The notes under the pieces are model-generated. The model saw nothing but the letters and a program-made list of their open reading frames with translations, was not told the DNA's origin and did no database searches. A DNA stretch of 64,000 nucleotides from Hydrococcus rivularis NIES-593 (lineage in GTDB: Bacteria > Cyanobacteriota > Cyanobacteriia > Cyanobacteriales > Microcystaceae), in contig NZ_MRCB01000018.1 in the NCBI RefSeq assembly GCF_001904635.1, forward strand, positions 36,172 through 100,171, written 5' to 3'. This document shows, in pieces, positions 54,547 through 63,700 of the stretch (its first letter is position 1; each line of letters opens with the position of its first letter). Both the position numbers and the translations under genes were made by a program.

Positions 54547-55218
54547 TTAAGTTAACAACAGGGCAAATAATCCGCACAGGGCAATGCCATCAAACACTCC
54601 AGCCCCGCCAATACTCAGCACGCCAGGAGTCATGCGTTCGATCTCTCGCAGATGGAGGAGATCGGCTCCAATTAAAGTGCCTAAGACACCTCCAGAAAAA
54701 GCAATCGGTGCTGCGCCATTTCCATTGGTCAATAAGAGAGACATCATGGCGGCGGTGAGGGGAGCAGCGAGGGCATTCATTTGGATCCCAATCCCAGGAA
54801 CGATCTGGGCTGAATAGTAGCTCACTATGGTGACGACCGCGCTTACTGCCAGAATCAACCAGGGATTGGAACGGGTAAATTCGTAGAGTGCTAGCAAAGT
54901 AGGAATCAACCCTCCGCCGACGTTTAAGGCAACGATAGTTTTTTGCTCTATTTTTCGTAGGGGAATGCCCCAAAATCGGGCAATCCAGAGTTCTGCCAAG
55001 TCTGGCATGATGGAGACGCGAGAGACGCGCTCATAGAGGGGAATATTGATGGTACTGCCCAAAATAACAGCAGCAAATAAAAGCAGGGCAAAACCAGGAG
55101 AAAAGCCCAGTTTGGCAACAGCCACTTCAACGACATCTATAGCGATCGCTAGCCAGATAAAAGGAAAGATGAGCAGGAAGAGTAAAAAGAGTAACAGGGT
55201 AACGGGAAGATAAATCAT
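54547..55218 (-). CDS. DUF1614 membrane protein
   Basis: 223 residues with six or more hydrophobic segments. Motifs VSIMPDLAELWIAR, NVGGGLIPTLLALYEF and the C-terminal GGAGVFDGIALCGL are typical of DUF1614. Function unknown. It lies 25 bp upstream of the PRC-barrel gene and 14 bp downstream of the PsiE-like gene, so it is in an operon. Confidence 0.85.
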   Translation of the reverse strand: MIYLPVTLLLFLLFLLIFPFIWLAIAIDVVEVAVAKLGFSPGFALLLFAAVILGSTINIPLYERVSRVSIMPDLAELWIARFWGIPLRKIEQKTIVALNVGGGLIPTLLALYEFTRSNPWLILAVSAVVTIVSYYSAQIVPGIGIQMNALAAPLTAAMMSLLLTNGNGAAPIAFSGGVLGTLIGADLLHLREIERMTPGVLSIGGAGVFDGIALCGLFALLLT

Positions 55219-55232
55219 CTTGGTCGGGTTAA

Positions 55233-55787
55233 TTAAAAAGGATATTGCTCGATAGATGGCGAACGACGACGCAATTGAGAGTGCCGATCGTCCGATCGGT
55301 CTTGAGCTTTTGGTTGCGCGAGAGGTTCGCTCCTTACAGTCGCGATTGCTTCAAATCGCTGAAACATCCAGACTCGCAAATATAATAATCCACCCAAGAC
55401 TACTAAAAAAGCACAGACTCCCAATAAGCGATCGATGGGAATGTCCACTACTCCTTGCAAAATCACTTCCCGCAATGCGGAAACCAAAGAAACTTCAACT
55501 GCTGCACCAATGGAAATTCGCTGTTCTTGGAGGTAAATAATTAACAGGCGAAAGATTTCTACCAGAATGAGAACAAACAAGATATCGGAAGTGATGGCTT
55601 GAAAATTAATCGGCTGCAACAGGGAAAGAAACATTTCACCCAACCGAATCAGCATGACGCAAAACAAGCCAATACATAGAGATACCACGATAAAATTCTG
55701 GAAAAACTCCAGATTATTTACAATGACATCTCTTTCAAACCAAGATTTCCAGCCTCGGTCTGGTGAAAATGGATATTTCATAGCCAT
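55233..55787 (-). CDS. PsiE-family (phosphate-starvation-inducible) membrane protein
   Basis: 184 residues with four hydrophobic segments and the PsiE-like EIFRLLIIYLQEQRISIGAA motif. The C-terminal 35 residues are polar. PsiE proteins are of unknown function and are induced by phosphate lack in E. coli. Same strand and tight spacing with its neighbours. Confidence 0.82.
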   Translation of the reverse strand: MAMKYPFSPDRGWKSWFERDVIVNNLEFFQNFIVVSLCIGLFCVMLIRLGEMFLSLLQPINFQAITSDILFVLILVEIFRLLIIYLQEQRISIGAAVEVSLVSALREVILQGVVDIPIDRLLGVCAFLVVLGGLLYLRVWMFQRFEAIATVRSEPLAQPKAQDRSDDRHSQLRRRSPSIEQYPF

Positions 55788-55803
55788 GGGAGGATTCAGG
55801 ACA

Positions 55804-56040
55804 TTAACGACTGGTAATGAATCTTCCTAACCAGAGTAAAGCACTTAAGCCAAGGCTCAAGAGAATGCCAGTGGTCAAGGGAAAGTAGAAGGTAAAATGC
55901 TCGTTTTGCACCAAAATATCTCCTGGTAAACGACCAAGGGGAAAGTGTTTGAGCGTTCCGCCACTGAGCCAGAGCAAGCCTCCTAGCAAAAGGATACCAG
56001 CACCAAGGACGATTAATGTTTTCCCAATTTCCGCAATCAT
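55804..56040 (-). CDS. DUF2905 small membrane protein
   Basis: 78 residues, two helices separated by FPLGRLPGDILVQNEHFTFY, which is the DUF2905 signature. Function unknown. 16 bp upstream of psiE-like. Confidence 0.88.
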   Translation of the reverse strand: MIAEIGKTLIVLGAGILLLGGLLWLSGGTLKHFPLGRLPGDILVQNEHFTFYFPLTTGILLSLGLSALLWLGRFITSR

Positions 56041-56048
56041 AGCTGTGT

Positions 56049-56450
56049 CTAGGAATCAGAAGATTTGGGTTGGGTGAGAGCATTCCAAGCTGCTTTGGCA
56101 GCTTCCGAGAGGCGATCGCCGAGATTGTGAATTTCATCCATAACCGACTGCCAATTTTTTTGAGCTTCTTGTTGAATTAGTTGCACCGACTGTTCGATGC
56201 GGTCGGGATCGATCAGTTGAGTTTGTTCGATCGCTTCTCTGGCTTGACGAACTGCGTTTAAATAGCCTTCGCGAGTCAGATCTTGAGCCGTCTGAATTTC
56301 AGACTGAGCGCGTTTTTTAATCGCTTCAATCAGGGCTTTAGTTTCTTGTTTTAAGTCGGCAGTTTGGTCTGCCATTTCTTGTTCGACGAGGGCATCAGTT
56401 TCGGGACTGATGATGATTTCAGAAGAAGAATTTTGATTGGCTTCGTTCAT
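56049..56450 (-). CDS. Hypothetical coiled-coil protein, 133 aa
   Basis: A highly charged helical protein (EQEMADQTADLKQETKALIE, then AQSEIQTAQDLTREGYLNAV), with no membrane helix. It resembles stress-associated LEA-like or apolipoprotein-like helices. It is 8 bp upstream of the DUF2905 gene. No enzymatic motif. Confidence 0.75.
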   Translation of the reverse strand: MNEANQNSSSEIIISPETDALVEQEMADQTADLKQETKALIEAIKKRAQSEIQTAQDLTREGYLNAVRQAREAIEQTQLIDPDRIEQSVQLIQQEAQKNWQSVMDEIHNLGDRLSEAAKAAWNALTQPKSSDS

Positions 56451-56509
56451 GATTTAATTCTCCTTAAATTAAATTTAGGAAGTTTAGTTGTACGGGCTAG
56501 AATCAATCG

Positions 56510-56827
56510 TTAACGATCTATTTTGGATGCCATCCGATAGATACGTAATTGGGCTTTGAGTTGGGCGATTTCCTCCGCCATATCTAACACCATTGCTGCG
56601 CCCACTAAATTTAAACCTAAATCGCGACGCAATCGTTGCAACTTTACCACTCGAATTAAATCCTGGCGATGCAGCATGGAGCCAACGGGTTCGATCAATC
56701 CTAGACTAGCAAATCTTTCCAGTAAGGAAACGGAAGTTTGAGTAAGATAAGCAGCTTGCTCAAAACTGTAAAGGCGATCGCCTTCTTTTGACCAGACAAT
56801 CCGAGACAGACTAAAATTGGCACTCAT
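56510..56827 (-). CDS. cbpM: CbpM-like chaperone modulator
   Basis: 105 residues with a MerR-like helix-turn-helix ([20 protein letters not shown]) and a C-terminal coiled coil. CbpM proteins bind the J-domain of CbpA and block its interaction with DnaK. The gene overlaps cbpA by 4 bp (ATGA), matching the cbpAM operon. Confidence 0.85.
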   Translation of the reverse strand: MSANFSLSRIVWSKEGDRLYSFEQAAYLTQTSVSLLERFASLGLIEPVGSMLHRQDLIRVVKLQRLRRDLGLNLVGAAMVLDMAEEIAQLKAQLRIYRMASKIDR

Positions 56828-57819
56828 AGGCGCACCTCCGCTAAGGTTCGACGGGGATTGAAACTACTGGTTTCCCGCAATTTTTCATAGCATTCTTTTT
56901 CCCTGGGGGTTAAATCTTTCGGGGTGACAATTTTAATCCGCACGATTAGATCGGTGCGATCGCCTTTGAGATTGCGCCAGCCTTTGCCGCGTAACCGTAG
57001 TGCCTGTCCGGAGTCTATCCCAGGAGGGATAGTCAGCTTCACCTTGCCATCGGGAGTCGGCACATCGATCTGCGCTCCCAGTACTGCCTCTTCTGGACTA
57101 ATGGGAATCTCACAAGTAATATTATCCCCTTCAAATCTATAGAAATGATGGGGTAATAGTTCGATGGTTAAATAGAGATCGCCCCGTTGCTGACTAAAAG
57201 GACTGATTTGTCCCTTGCCCTTGAGGCGAAGGCGACTGCCAGGTTTTGCTCCTGGGGGAATGCGAACCGTAACTGTTTCATCCCCAATTTGCAAGCGTTT
57301 TTGAGTGCCATGAAAAGCTTCGGCAAAGGTGAGCGCGATCGCAGCTTCGGTATCTTGGGTAGGAATATCGGTAAACCGACTGAAGGGATCTTCCCCGCCA
57401 AACTCAACGTATTCCCGAAAACCTTGGGGTCCTGTAGTCGTGCGGTAAGTATAAACCCTGCGTCCGGTGCCACCTCGACCAAACCGCCCTAGCAGTTCGT
57501 TAATAAAGTCATCAAAGCTACCATACTGACCGAAATCCATGCCTTCAAAGCCAACACCACCCGTTGGCGGGGCACCGACAGCCGTTTGCTGCCAATACTG
57601 ACCAAATTGGTCGTATTTTTGGCGTTTTTCCGGATCCGAGAGGATTTCGTGGGCTTCGTTAATTTCCTTAAAGCGTGCCTCTGCTTCCTTGTCACCCGGA
57701 TTGAGATCGGGGTGATATTTTCGCGCCAACTTGCGGTAGGCTTTTTTAATTTCCTCCGTTGTGGCGGTTTTGCTCACTCCCAAAATTTGGTAATAGTCTT
57801 TAAATTCACTGACCGCCAT
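56824..57819 (-). CDS. cbpA: CbpA-like DnaJ family co-chaperone
   Basis: 331 residues from ATG 57819, 5 bases after GGAGG; an in-frame GTG 6 bases upstream overlaps that site. The J-domain (residues 5-70) has the HPD motif in [11 protein letters not shown]. There is a G/F-rich part ([19 protein letters not shown]) and two C-terminal substrate-binding domains ([19 protein letters not shown]). No zinc-finger cysteines, hence DnaJ type II. It works with DnaK. Confidence 0.93.
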   Translation of the reverse strand: MAVSEFKDYYQILGVSKTATTEEIKKAYRKLARKYHPDLNPGDKEAEARFKEINEAHEILSDPEKRQKYDQFGQYWQQTAVGAPPTGGVGFEGMDFGQYGSFDDFINELLGRFGRGGTGRRVYTYRTTTGPQGFREYVEFGGEDPFSRFTDIPTQDTEAAIALTFAEAFHGTQKRLQIGDETVTVRIPPGAKPGSRLRLKGKGQISPFSQQRGDLYLTIELLPHHFYRFEGDNITCEIPISPEEAVLGAQIDVPTPDGKVKLTIPPGIDSGQALRLRGKGWRNLKGDRTDLIVRIKIVTPKDLTPREKECYEKLRETSSFNPRRTLAEVRL

Positions 57820-57878
57820 CGGCACCTCCTATCGCAAAAGAATTCAGGGTCAGTATGAGTCTGAGGAGGTTTCCCGTC

Positions 57879-58649
57879 TTAGTTGCCTTTACGGTTGGAA
57901 TAGGTGCCCGTCTCATCGCGATCGAACAGATGTCTAATCCGTTCCCAAGCTTTGATGAGGGCATTGGTTTTATCCTTTGACTTGCCCAAAGTTTGGTTAT
58001 AGGTTTCCACAAAGGTCGATTGCGCTTCATCGGAGAGATCTGCTCTCATTTCTGGCGAGATTTGCTCCTTACTGGTCAACTCCCCTTCGGGCTGACGAGG
58101 AATTTGCATATCGGTAATGGCCACTTCTTCTCCTCCCGCCGCTTGCAACATCAAAAAGATTTCGCCCGATTTATCTGCTGGGACTTCCACCACCAGCAAA
58201 AACTCGCCCGCTTGCAGGCGCGTTTGATAGATCGCTGCTTTATCTTGGGGCATTCCCAAGGACATCAGCACGGAACCTAATCCCGCTCCCAAAGCCCCAT
58301 ACAGCGCACCGCTGGTTGCTCCCAATAAAGCTGCTCCCAAGGGTCCCGCTGCTACGACAGCGCCCAGAAAGGGAACGAATAAAACGCCGACCCCTGTAAC
58401 TAAGCTGAGTAAAGAACCAAACAGCGAACCGTAGATCGCGCCAGTTGTCATGCCATCTAAAATGACATCTTTTTTGGTTAAGAAACCCGTTATCCGAGCT
58501 TCCGATTGAAAGTTGCGACCGACAATAGAAATATTGTCTTTAGGAACGCCGCGATCGAGCAAGCGTTTAATAGCATCCTCTAGCTTTTTCTCTTCTTTGA
58601 AAGCAGCAGAAACACATTTTTCTGGGGTTTTTTCAAAGGCTGAACTCAT
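57879..58649 (-). CDS. General-stress protein: DUF1269-like start, glycine-zipper membrane region, ChaB-like tail
   Basis: About 256 residues from ATG 58649, which has GGGAG 8 bases upstream; a TTG 15 bases further up is also in frame. N-terminal part LEDAIKRLLDRGVPKDNISI resembles general-stress 17M/DUF1269 domains. Residues about 65-125 are glycine-rich membrane-like (TGAIYGSLFGSLL, ALYGALGAGLG). The last 50 residues (LSDEAQSTFVETYNQTLGKS) resemble ChaB. A stress-linked membrane protein is likely; no activity is known. Confidence 0.8.
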   Translation of the reverse strand: MSSAFEKTPEKCVSAAFKEEKKLEDAIKRLLDRGVPKDNISIVGRNFQSEARITGFLTKKDVILDGMTTGAIYGSLFGSLLSLVTGVGVLFVPFLGAVVAAGPLGAALLGATSGALYGALGAGLGSVLMSLGMPQDKAAIYQTRLQAGEFLLVVEVPADKSGEIFLMLQAAGGEEVAITDMQIPRQPEGELTSKEQISPEMRADLSDEAQSTFVETYNQTLGKSKDKTNALIKAWERIRHLFDRDETGTYSNRKGN

Positions 58650-58819
58650 GAGCATTACTCCCAATTAGTCGGGTAATTTTCTACTGGCTGTTTAAAAAGG
58701 GCAATTGGCAACACTATTGCAGGAAATAAGCTGAATTCTGCCAAAATTGCCCTTTCCAATCCAATGGCTATCGAAACCTCCTTTTCTGAGTCAAGGCGAT
58801 TTCCTTGGTTAGAGAAGCA

Positions 58820-59260
58820 TTAGCCCAAATTAACTTTCACAACTTTGCTTTTTTCTTCTTCTGCCTTGGGCAAGGTTAGTTTGAGAATACCGTCTTTGTA
58901 TTCAGCCTGTACCTTGTCGTTTTGGATGCGAGTCGAGAGAGGAATGACCCGTTGGAACTTACCATAGCGGAATTCGGTGCGGGTTACTCCTTTTTCTTCA
59001 GTTTTGGTTTCTGACTTGCGTTCCCCGCTAATACTAACTGCTTCTGCTGAGACTTCGACATTCAAGTCTTTGGGATCTATACCAGGAATTTCCAGTCTCA
59101 GATGAATCGCATCGGCTGTTTCTTCCATTTCTGCTGGAGGAACAAAGGCGATACCATCTGGCGCTTCTCTGGTGATAGGCAGCAGTTCGTCGAACAGGCG
59201 ATTCATTTGCCGTTGTAGAGTGTCAATTTCTCGGAATGGTTCCCAACGAACAAGTGCCAT
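58820..59260 (-). CDS. hspA: Small heat-shock protein Hsp20
   Basis: 146 residues. The alpha-crystallin domain (about 40-135) has LEIPGIDPKDLNVEVS and FQRVIPLSTRIQNDKVQAEY, with the GILKLTLPK motif; the C-terminal IxI-like motif is weak (VVKVN). The start MALVRWEPFREIDTLQRQMN is the cyanobacterial HspA type. It binds unfolding proteins and membranes. An AGGAGG site is 8 bases upstream; CCTAA at the leader start could pair with TTAGG within the SD region. Confidence 0.95.
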   Translation of the reverse strand: MALVRWEPFREIDTLQRQMNRLFDELLPITREAPDGIAFVPPAEMEETADAIHLRLEIPGIDPKDLNVEVSAEAVSISGERKSETKTEEKGVTRTEFRYGKFQRVIPLSTRIQNDKVQAEYKDGILKLTLPKAEEEKSKVVKVNLG

Positions 59261-59962
59261 CGTTTTAACCTCCTAAATTTGACTATTTTTTGACTGTTTA
59301 AATCGCATTAGGTCGTAATTGACCGAATAAACTGGCTGAGGCATCATCAGAATCAACTTCGCCTTCAGCTTATTTTTCCTGACACCATGATTGTATAATT
59401 TGGTACCGATTAGTCGAGATCGGTTTTTCTGGTACGCTAAGTTCCTATTTCCGTACTTTAGATAAAGGCGCAAAAACTTTGGGAAAAGTACAGGCACTTG
59501 TATAGACTTCGCGATCGTTCATCATGCCTCTAAAATTAGTGAGTGGTTTGAATAGTTATCGAGGATGGGAATTTTGCCTTGGCTCTGTTTGTAATCAACT
59601 GCGCAGCGAAAGGTAAATTCTAACCAGTTATCAGTTGCTATCAGAGCGATTGTTAGCTCTATTCTCGCATCTTTAATCAAATACGAACCATTACATACAA
59701 AAAGGAAAGATTACGAGAAGTTATATCATTTTTCATTCATTAATGACAGAGATGGTCGATCGCCCTCACCCCAACCCCTCTCCCTATTTGAGAGAGGGGA
59801 GAAGAATGTCGATCGCGAAAACATAAAAATTGGTATTACCTCAAATAAGTTAAGCGGCTATTTACACTGTGATGACGTGAATTATGTTGAGTCATCTAAC
59901 CTCTTAAGTTTTACTTTATAAATAAGCTCTAACAAAATCATTCGAGCAAAAGCTTTGCCAAA
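59261..59962. other. Long AT-rich gap with MITE copy D
   Basis: It includes the hsp20 promoter/leader, a MITE-like copy (59723-59837) and short AT-rich stretches. No gene, tRNA or RNA was supported; the few frames lack start signals. Confidence 0.55.
59723..59837 (+). mobile_element. MITE-like repeat copy D
   Basis: Starts TATCATTTTTCATTCATTA, has the core CCCCTCTCCCTATTTGAGAG and ends AAAAATTGGTATTA. Same orientation as copies B and C. Confidence 0.75.
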
Positions 59963-60418
59963 TTATAAATCTTGACTATTTCTTTTGTTTTGGCTTGTTT
60001 TAAACTTGTTAGACCACAAAATATATAGAATTCCTAGATCTAAAACGAGGTGTACTGCTGTAACAGTCCATAAGTAAGTCCTATTTGATAAAAAACGCTC
60101 AAAAGATTTAATAAATACTTCGATCCCCTCTGTTTGAAATGGGTCTTTGCCAATTTTCGATAGCGATTGAACTTGAGATTGTACTTCGGCGACGATCGCG
60201 CTAAGGAGATCGTAACTACGAATAAGACTACATGTGTTGATAATTACGAAAATAAAAAATCCAACAGAAATTAGCAGTTTAACTTCTCGGCTAAACTTTT
60301 TTTCTCCAGAGACTAGCCAACCTAAAAGCCCGGTAATTCCGACGATGTACAAATTCCAATAGAAATTTACTCTCCCCTGTATCTCAAGAGCAAAAGATAT
60401 TAAATTGTTGAGTTCCAT
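59963..60418 (-). CDS. Hypothetical membrane protein, 151 aa
   Basis: Three hydrophobic segments (LYIVGITGLLGWLV, LLISVGFFIFVIINTCSLI, VTAVHLVLDLGILYILW) and charged loops. No family is recognised. The ATG is at 60418; no clear ribosome binding site. It stands alone between repeat-rich gaps. Confidence 0.65.
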   Translation of the reverse strand: MELNNLISFALEIQGRVNFYWNLYIVGITGLLGWLVSGEKKFSREVKLLISVGFFIFVIINTCSLIRSYDLLSAIVAEVQSQVQSLSKIGKDPFQTEGIEVFIKSFERFLSNRTYLWTVTAVHLVLDLGILYILWSNKFKTSQNKRNSQDL

Positions 60419-60463
60419 AACTATTCCTCATTAAATCTCAGATCTTGCACCTTTGGTATCAAT

Positions 60464-60485
60464 GCCTAGAACTTTAGTTCTAGGC
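60464..60485. terminator. 9-bp stem-loop (GCCTAGAAC / GTTCTAGGC)
   Basis: A perfect stem with loop TTTA, 92 bp beyond the stop of the histidine phosphatase gene. There is no T run on either strand, so Rho-independent termination is weak; an RNA-processing or attenuator hairpin is equally possible. Confidence 0.4.
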
Positions 60486-60576
60486 TCAAAGCTTAACTCG
60501 ATTAAAATCAAGCTGAAATTCTTATCGGGTCTTCGTTAGAAATTACAAGAACAGTTGTTGAGAATGATGCAAGATC

Positions 60577-61215
60577 TCAGTTAAATCGAACTTGACTTTC
60601 TGTTTGACTGAGATGAGAAGTATCTCCGTTCAATTCTATCTTCCATTCATCGTGACAGCGTACTATTTTCACCAAACAGCAAAGAGAGGCGTTAACGATT
60701 GGATTTCCGCTTACCAATCCCCTTGTCGTTCCTAATACTGACGCTCCATGAGCGACTAATAAAATATCTTCAGAAAATTCTGCTACCAGTTTTCTGGCTG
60801 TTTCTGCCGCGCGCTTTAAAACAGTTTCTTCGCTTTCTGGATATTGAGGAACTACTCTCGAAGTATAACTCCAGTCGATTCGGTGGTAGCGTTCGGCTAA
60901 AAATTCTTGTGGATGAATTTCTGGCGATTCTGTCATCCAATAGGGATTTAGCCACTCACTCAATCCGGCTTCTATTTTAATCGGTAAATTTAGAATTTCT
61001 GCGACTTGATTAGCTGTTTGTATCGTTCTTAAAAAAGGCGAGGCAAAAATATGAGCAATATTCTCGCGTTTCAGTCGCCATCCGAGTTCTCTGGCTTGGA
61101 CTACTCCATCTTCAGAAAGAGGTGGATCATAAGGGCGTTTGGCTGTTTTAAACCATTCAGGAGTGACAAAATCTAGGCGATTTCCGTGCCTTGCGATCCA
61201 GACTGTTTGCGACAT
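60577..61215 (-). CDS. Histidine phosphatase superfamily protein
   Basis: 212 residues. The RHG motif is in IARHGNRLD (H10). FASPFLRTIQTANQ and the second histidine in ILLVAHGAS are the expected elements. It hydrolyses phosphate esters by phosphohistidine; the substrate (sugar phosphate, phosphoprotein or cobalamin precursor) is not readable. Complete. Confidence 0.9.
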   Translation of the reverse strand: MSQTVWIARHGNRLDFVTPEWFKTAKRPYDPPLSEDGVVQARELGWRLKRENIAHIFASPFLRTIQTANQVAEILNLPIKIEAGLSEWLNPYWMTESPEIHPQEFLAERYHRIDWSYTSRVVPQYPESEETVLKRAAETARKLVAEFSEDILLVAHGASVLGTTRGLVSGNPIVNASLCCLVKIVRCHDEWKIELNGDTSHLSQTESQVRFN

Positions 61216-61379
61216 GTTACTGTTTTGAATTGATGGTTAGAGAATTTTGCGAGGAGCGACGCCAGGCGCGCATATTTTAACGCAAGTTTGATGATAGTGT
61301 TTTAAAGCGATTGAAGCAAGGGGGAACGCTTCGCGTCAGGGAAAAGGGGAAAAATATATAAAAGTTTCCCCTTTCCTGA

Positions 61380-61862
61380 GCAGTGACTACCACGACCATT
61401 AACAAGCCCAAAGTATCAACCCAAATATGCCGTTTACGTCCTTTAACTTGTTTACCTGCATCATAGCCAACTTCAAGATGAATCATGGTTGCTGTTTCTA
61501 CCGATTGGTTATCTAAAACCGCAGCCGATGAGCTTGGATGACGGTCTTCTATGGCTTGTACCCATTGTCGCAACTGTTCATGAATTCGCTCCCAAGCACC
61601 ATTTATACGCCATTGCCGGAAATAATGGTAGACTGTTTTCCATTTTGGGAAATCATGAGGTAACAATGACCAGGCACATCCAGCTACCAGAACATAGAAG
61701 ATAGCATTAATTACAGCACGCATATCCACGGTTCTGGGACGACCTCCAGGCTTAGCTGTGGGAATAAGTTGTCGAAGTAATTCCCATTGCTCATCGGTTA
61801 AATCTGTACGATATGATTGATTGATGACTCTCGGAACCTGTCGTTTTTTTCTATTGACAGAT
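61380..61862 (-). pseudogene. IS5-family transposase remnant
   Basis: The frame reads YRTDLTDEQWELLRQLIPTA, GGRPRTVDMRAVINAIFYVL, then DNQSVETATMIHLEVGYDAG, the start and middle of an IS5-type DDE transposase. After VVVVTAQ the match stops; the last third with the final catalytic residue is missing. There is no intact ATG for the N-terminus. Inactive remnant. Confidence 0.78.
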
Positions 61863-61867
61863 TAATG

Positions 61868-62194
61868 TTACGAGAGCTTTTTCTTTCTGTTTGCGATCGC
61901 GAGCTTAATCATTCCTAACTTTTCAGACATCCTCTTAATGATAGGAAACCAATTGATATCGAGTAAATCTATGCAGTTTTCTAAACGGATTAGCGAACAG
62001 ATAACAGCCGGATTGTTGGGATGTTGCTCGGTTGCCCATTGCATGGCTCGGAGGGGTGCGTCTTGGAAAAAGTATACTCCCGTCCCCAACCAGTCATAAT
62101 CGTTATCGCTATGACGAAATCCGTCACTGAGAATGGTTAAAGCCGCAGCCCTACTCATCCCATGATCCCCATACACTCGTATTGGCTCGGTCAT
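61868..62194 (-). CDS. Hypothetical protein with ART-like motif, probably truncated by the IS remnant
   Basis: 108 residues. YGDHGMSRAAALTILSDGF, then WLGTGVYFFQDAPLRAMQWA, resembles the HG...GF...GxGVYFF...A..WA pattern of small ADP-ribosyltransferase-like toxins (DUF3990 type). The stop TAA lies next to the IS5 remnant, and the protein ends with basic residues that do not look native, so the C-terminus was probably lost. Assignment is by motif only. Confidence 0.45.
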   Translation of the reverse strand: MTEPIRVYGDHGMSRAAALTILSDGFRHSDNDYDWLGTGVYFFQDAPLRAMQWATEQHPNNPAVICSLIRLENCIDLLDINWFPIIKRMSEKLGMIKLAIANRKKKLS

Positions 62195-62577
62195 TCAAAT
62201 AGCGAAATTATAGTCAAGTTATCCCTTCTCCACCTAGCTCTGAGGGGGATACTCCCCCTCAAACTCCCCTGTGTGCTGGTTTTTCGCATCGGCGCGATCA
62301 AAACTTATCCCCTCTAACCCAGCTTATCAGTCCGCAGCCGATGCGCTTGCTGCGCCACCGTTCTCCCTGAACTACTTCAGGGAGCGTGCGGCGGCTTCGC
62401 TAAAACCAGCTTGAAAAATTTTCTCTCCCGCGTCAGTTTGCGTTTTAGTTCGCGCTACAAAAATAGTTTTAATTGTCGCGAACTATAAAAACAAGCGGCT
62501 CGACTCAGAATGTCGCTCGACCCCTACAAAAAATCAAGCCGTAGCAGCTTCCCAACCGAGCTAGAAACTTGCTCGGT
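62195..62577. other. Gap with several hairpins, no gene
   Basis: Inverted repeats include GAGGGGG...CCCCCTC (about 62242-62261), CTCCCTGAA...TTCAGGGAG (about 62363-62385) and AACCGAGC...GCTCGGTT (62554-62578), the last overlapping the antitoxin stop and a possible terminator. No coding frame is convincing. Confidence 0.5.
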
Positions 62578-62796
62578 TTAATGTGTTAAAGAATCAAGTT
62601 TATCGAGTAGTCTTAAGCCTTCATTTGGATCTCCCTTACCCGCCATAACTTTAAATCTTGTATAAGCATCAAATTCTGCTAGAGCGATGGTAGAAAGTTC
62701 TTCAATCAGTTTATTAACCGATATCCCTCGGCTTTGTGCTAGTTCTTTTAATCGAGTATGTTTGTCGTCTGGTAAGCGAATTGTTAAAGTAGCCAC
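62578..62796 (-). CDS. Ribbon-helix-helix antitoxin
   Basis: 72 residues from GTG 62796, with AAGGAG 10 bases upstream. ATLTIRLPDDKHTRLKELAQ and GISVNKLIEELS are an Arc/MetJ-like ribbon-helix-helix. It lies 6 bp after the PIN gene. In the usual order the antitoxin precedes the toxin; here the toxin comes first. Confidence 0.86.
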   Translation of the reverse strand: MATLTIRLPDDKHTRLKELAQSRGISVNKLIEELSTIALAEFDAYTRFKVMAGKGDPNEGLRLLDKLDSLTH

Positions 62797-62802
62797 TCTA
62801 GT

Positions 62803-63225
62803 CTAACTCCTTAGAATTTCTTCAGGTTTCAAAATTGACAAATTAGGAAACAGCAACTGGGCATTTTGAAAATCTCTGAGATTATTAGTAGCAATGAATT
62901 TAGCATTTCCAGCTACGGCTAATTCGATTAAGTGGTTGTCAGCTTCATCAGTTAAATTAGGTCGCCATAAGTAGTAAATAAAAACCCATTGACTGACGCT
63001 CATAAATGAGGCGAGTAAAGTAGAAATTTCTTCTCTGGTTAAAGGGCATTTGGCGAGAATTTCTTCTCGTTCAATAATGGATTCATACTCGGAAAATAAA
63101 GCATTTTCCATCAAAGGTTGATATTCGCCCCTCAAACAGCGTCGAATCAGTTCTCTACTCGGTCCGGTTGAGCCAATCAGAGCGCTAATGAAAACGCTGG
63201 TATCAATGACAATTTTCATCCCCAT
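62803..63225 (-). CDS. PIN-domain toxin, PIN_3 type
   Basis: 140 residues. IVIDTSVFISALIG has the first Asp, EADNHLIELAVAGNAKFIAT the central and later acidic residues, and the C-terminal strand. PIN toxins are magnesium-dependent RNases. Paired with the RHH protein downstream. Confidence 0.9.
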   Translation of the reverse strand: MGMKIVIDTSVFISALIGSTGPSRELIRRCLRGEYQPLMENALFSEYESIIEREEILAKCPLTREEISTLLASFMSVSQWVFIYYLWRPNLTDEADNHLIELAVAGNAKFIATNNLRDFQNAQLLFPNLSILKPEEILRS

Positions 63226-63700
63226 GCCAAGATGATAGCATAGATGATAGCATATGTACTATCATCTTGGCAGACTTTTACAAGGGGCAGCAACTTGACT
63301 AAACCATGAGAAAATCGACACAAAAAAACCTTTTAGGCGGATGAGAACCGAAAAATCGGCATTTTAACGAGAAAATTCAAACCAGCCCCAAAAGTTAAGA
63401 TTGGTTTGGCAACGGGATGTTCTAACAAGCCAATCGCTCCATTTGTCGCTCGCGTTTTGGCACTGATAACCCGAACTGGAGGGCGATCGCGGGGGGAAAC
63501 CTCAGCTTCTTTTTCCGGTTGCTCCTTCGAGCGTCGCTCGCTCTGCGACTGCATCCATGCGAGGTGGCAGTCGCGAGCGCAACACTGTCTAAATCTTTGG
63601 CTTTTGAAATTATCAATTGTTGCAACAATTCTATTGATGTAAACAAATTTTCTTAGCAAGCTCCAGAGCCAAAAATGTCTTCCATCGGATATTTCTAAAT
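63226..63700. other. No gene seen
   Basis: A minus-strand frame of 136 codons (63333-63743) covers part of it but shows biased, low-complexity composition and no family. It probably reflects decayed sequence next to the TnpB remnant. A short inverted GATAGCATA... pair (63234-63262) lies upstream of the PIN gene and could be a regulatory site. Confidence 0.5.

Noticed and set aside
59273..59497. 74-codon minus-strand frame upstream of hsp20
   Set aside because: Very basic, low-complexity product with no ribosome binding site; it lies in the hsp20 leader/promoter region.
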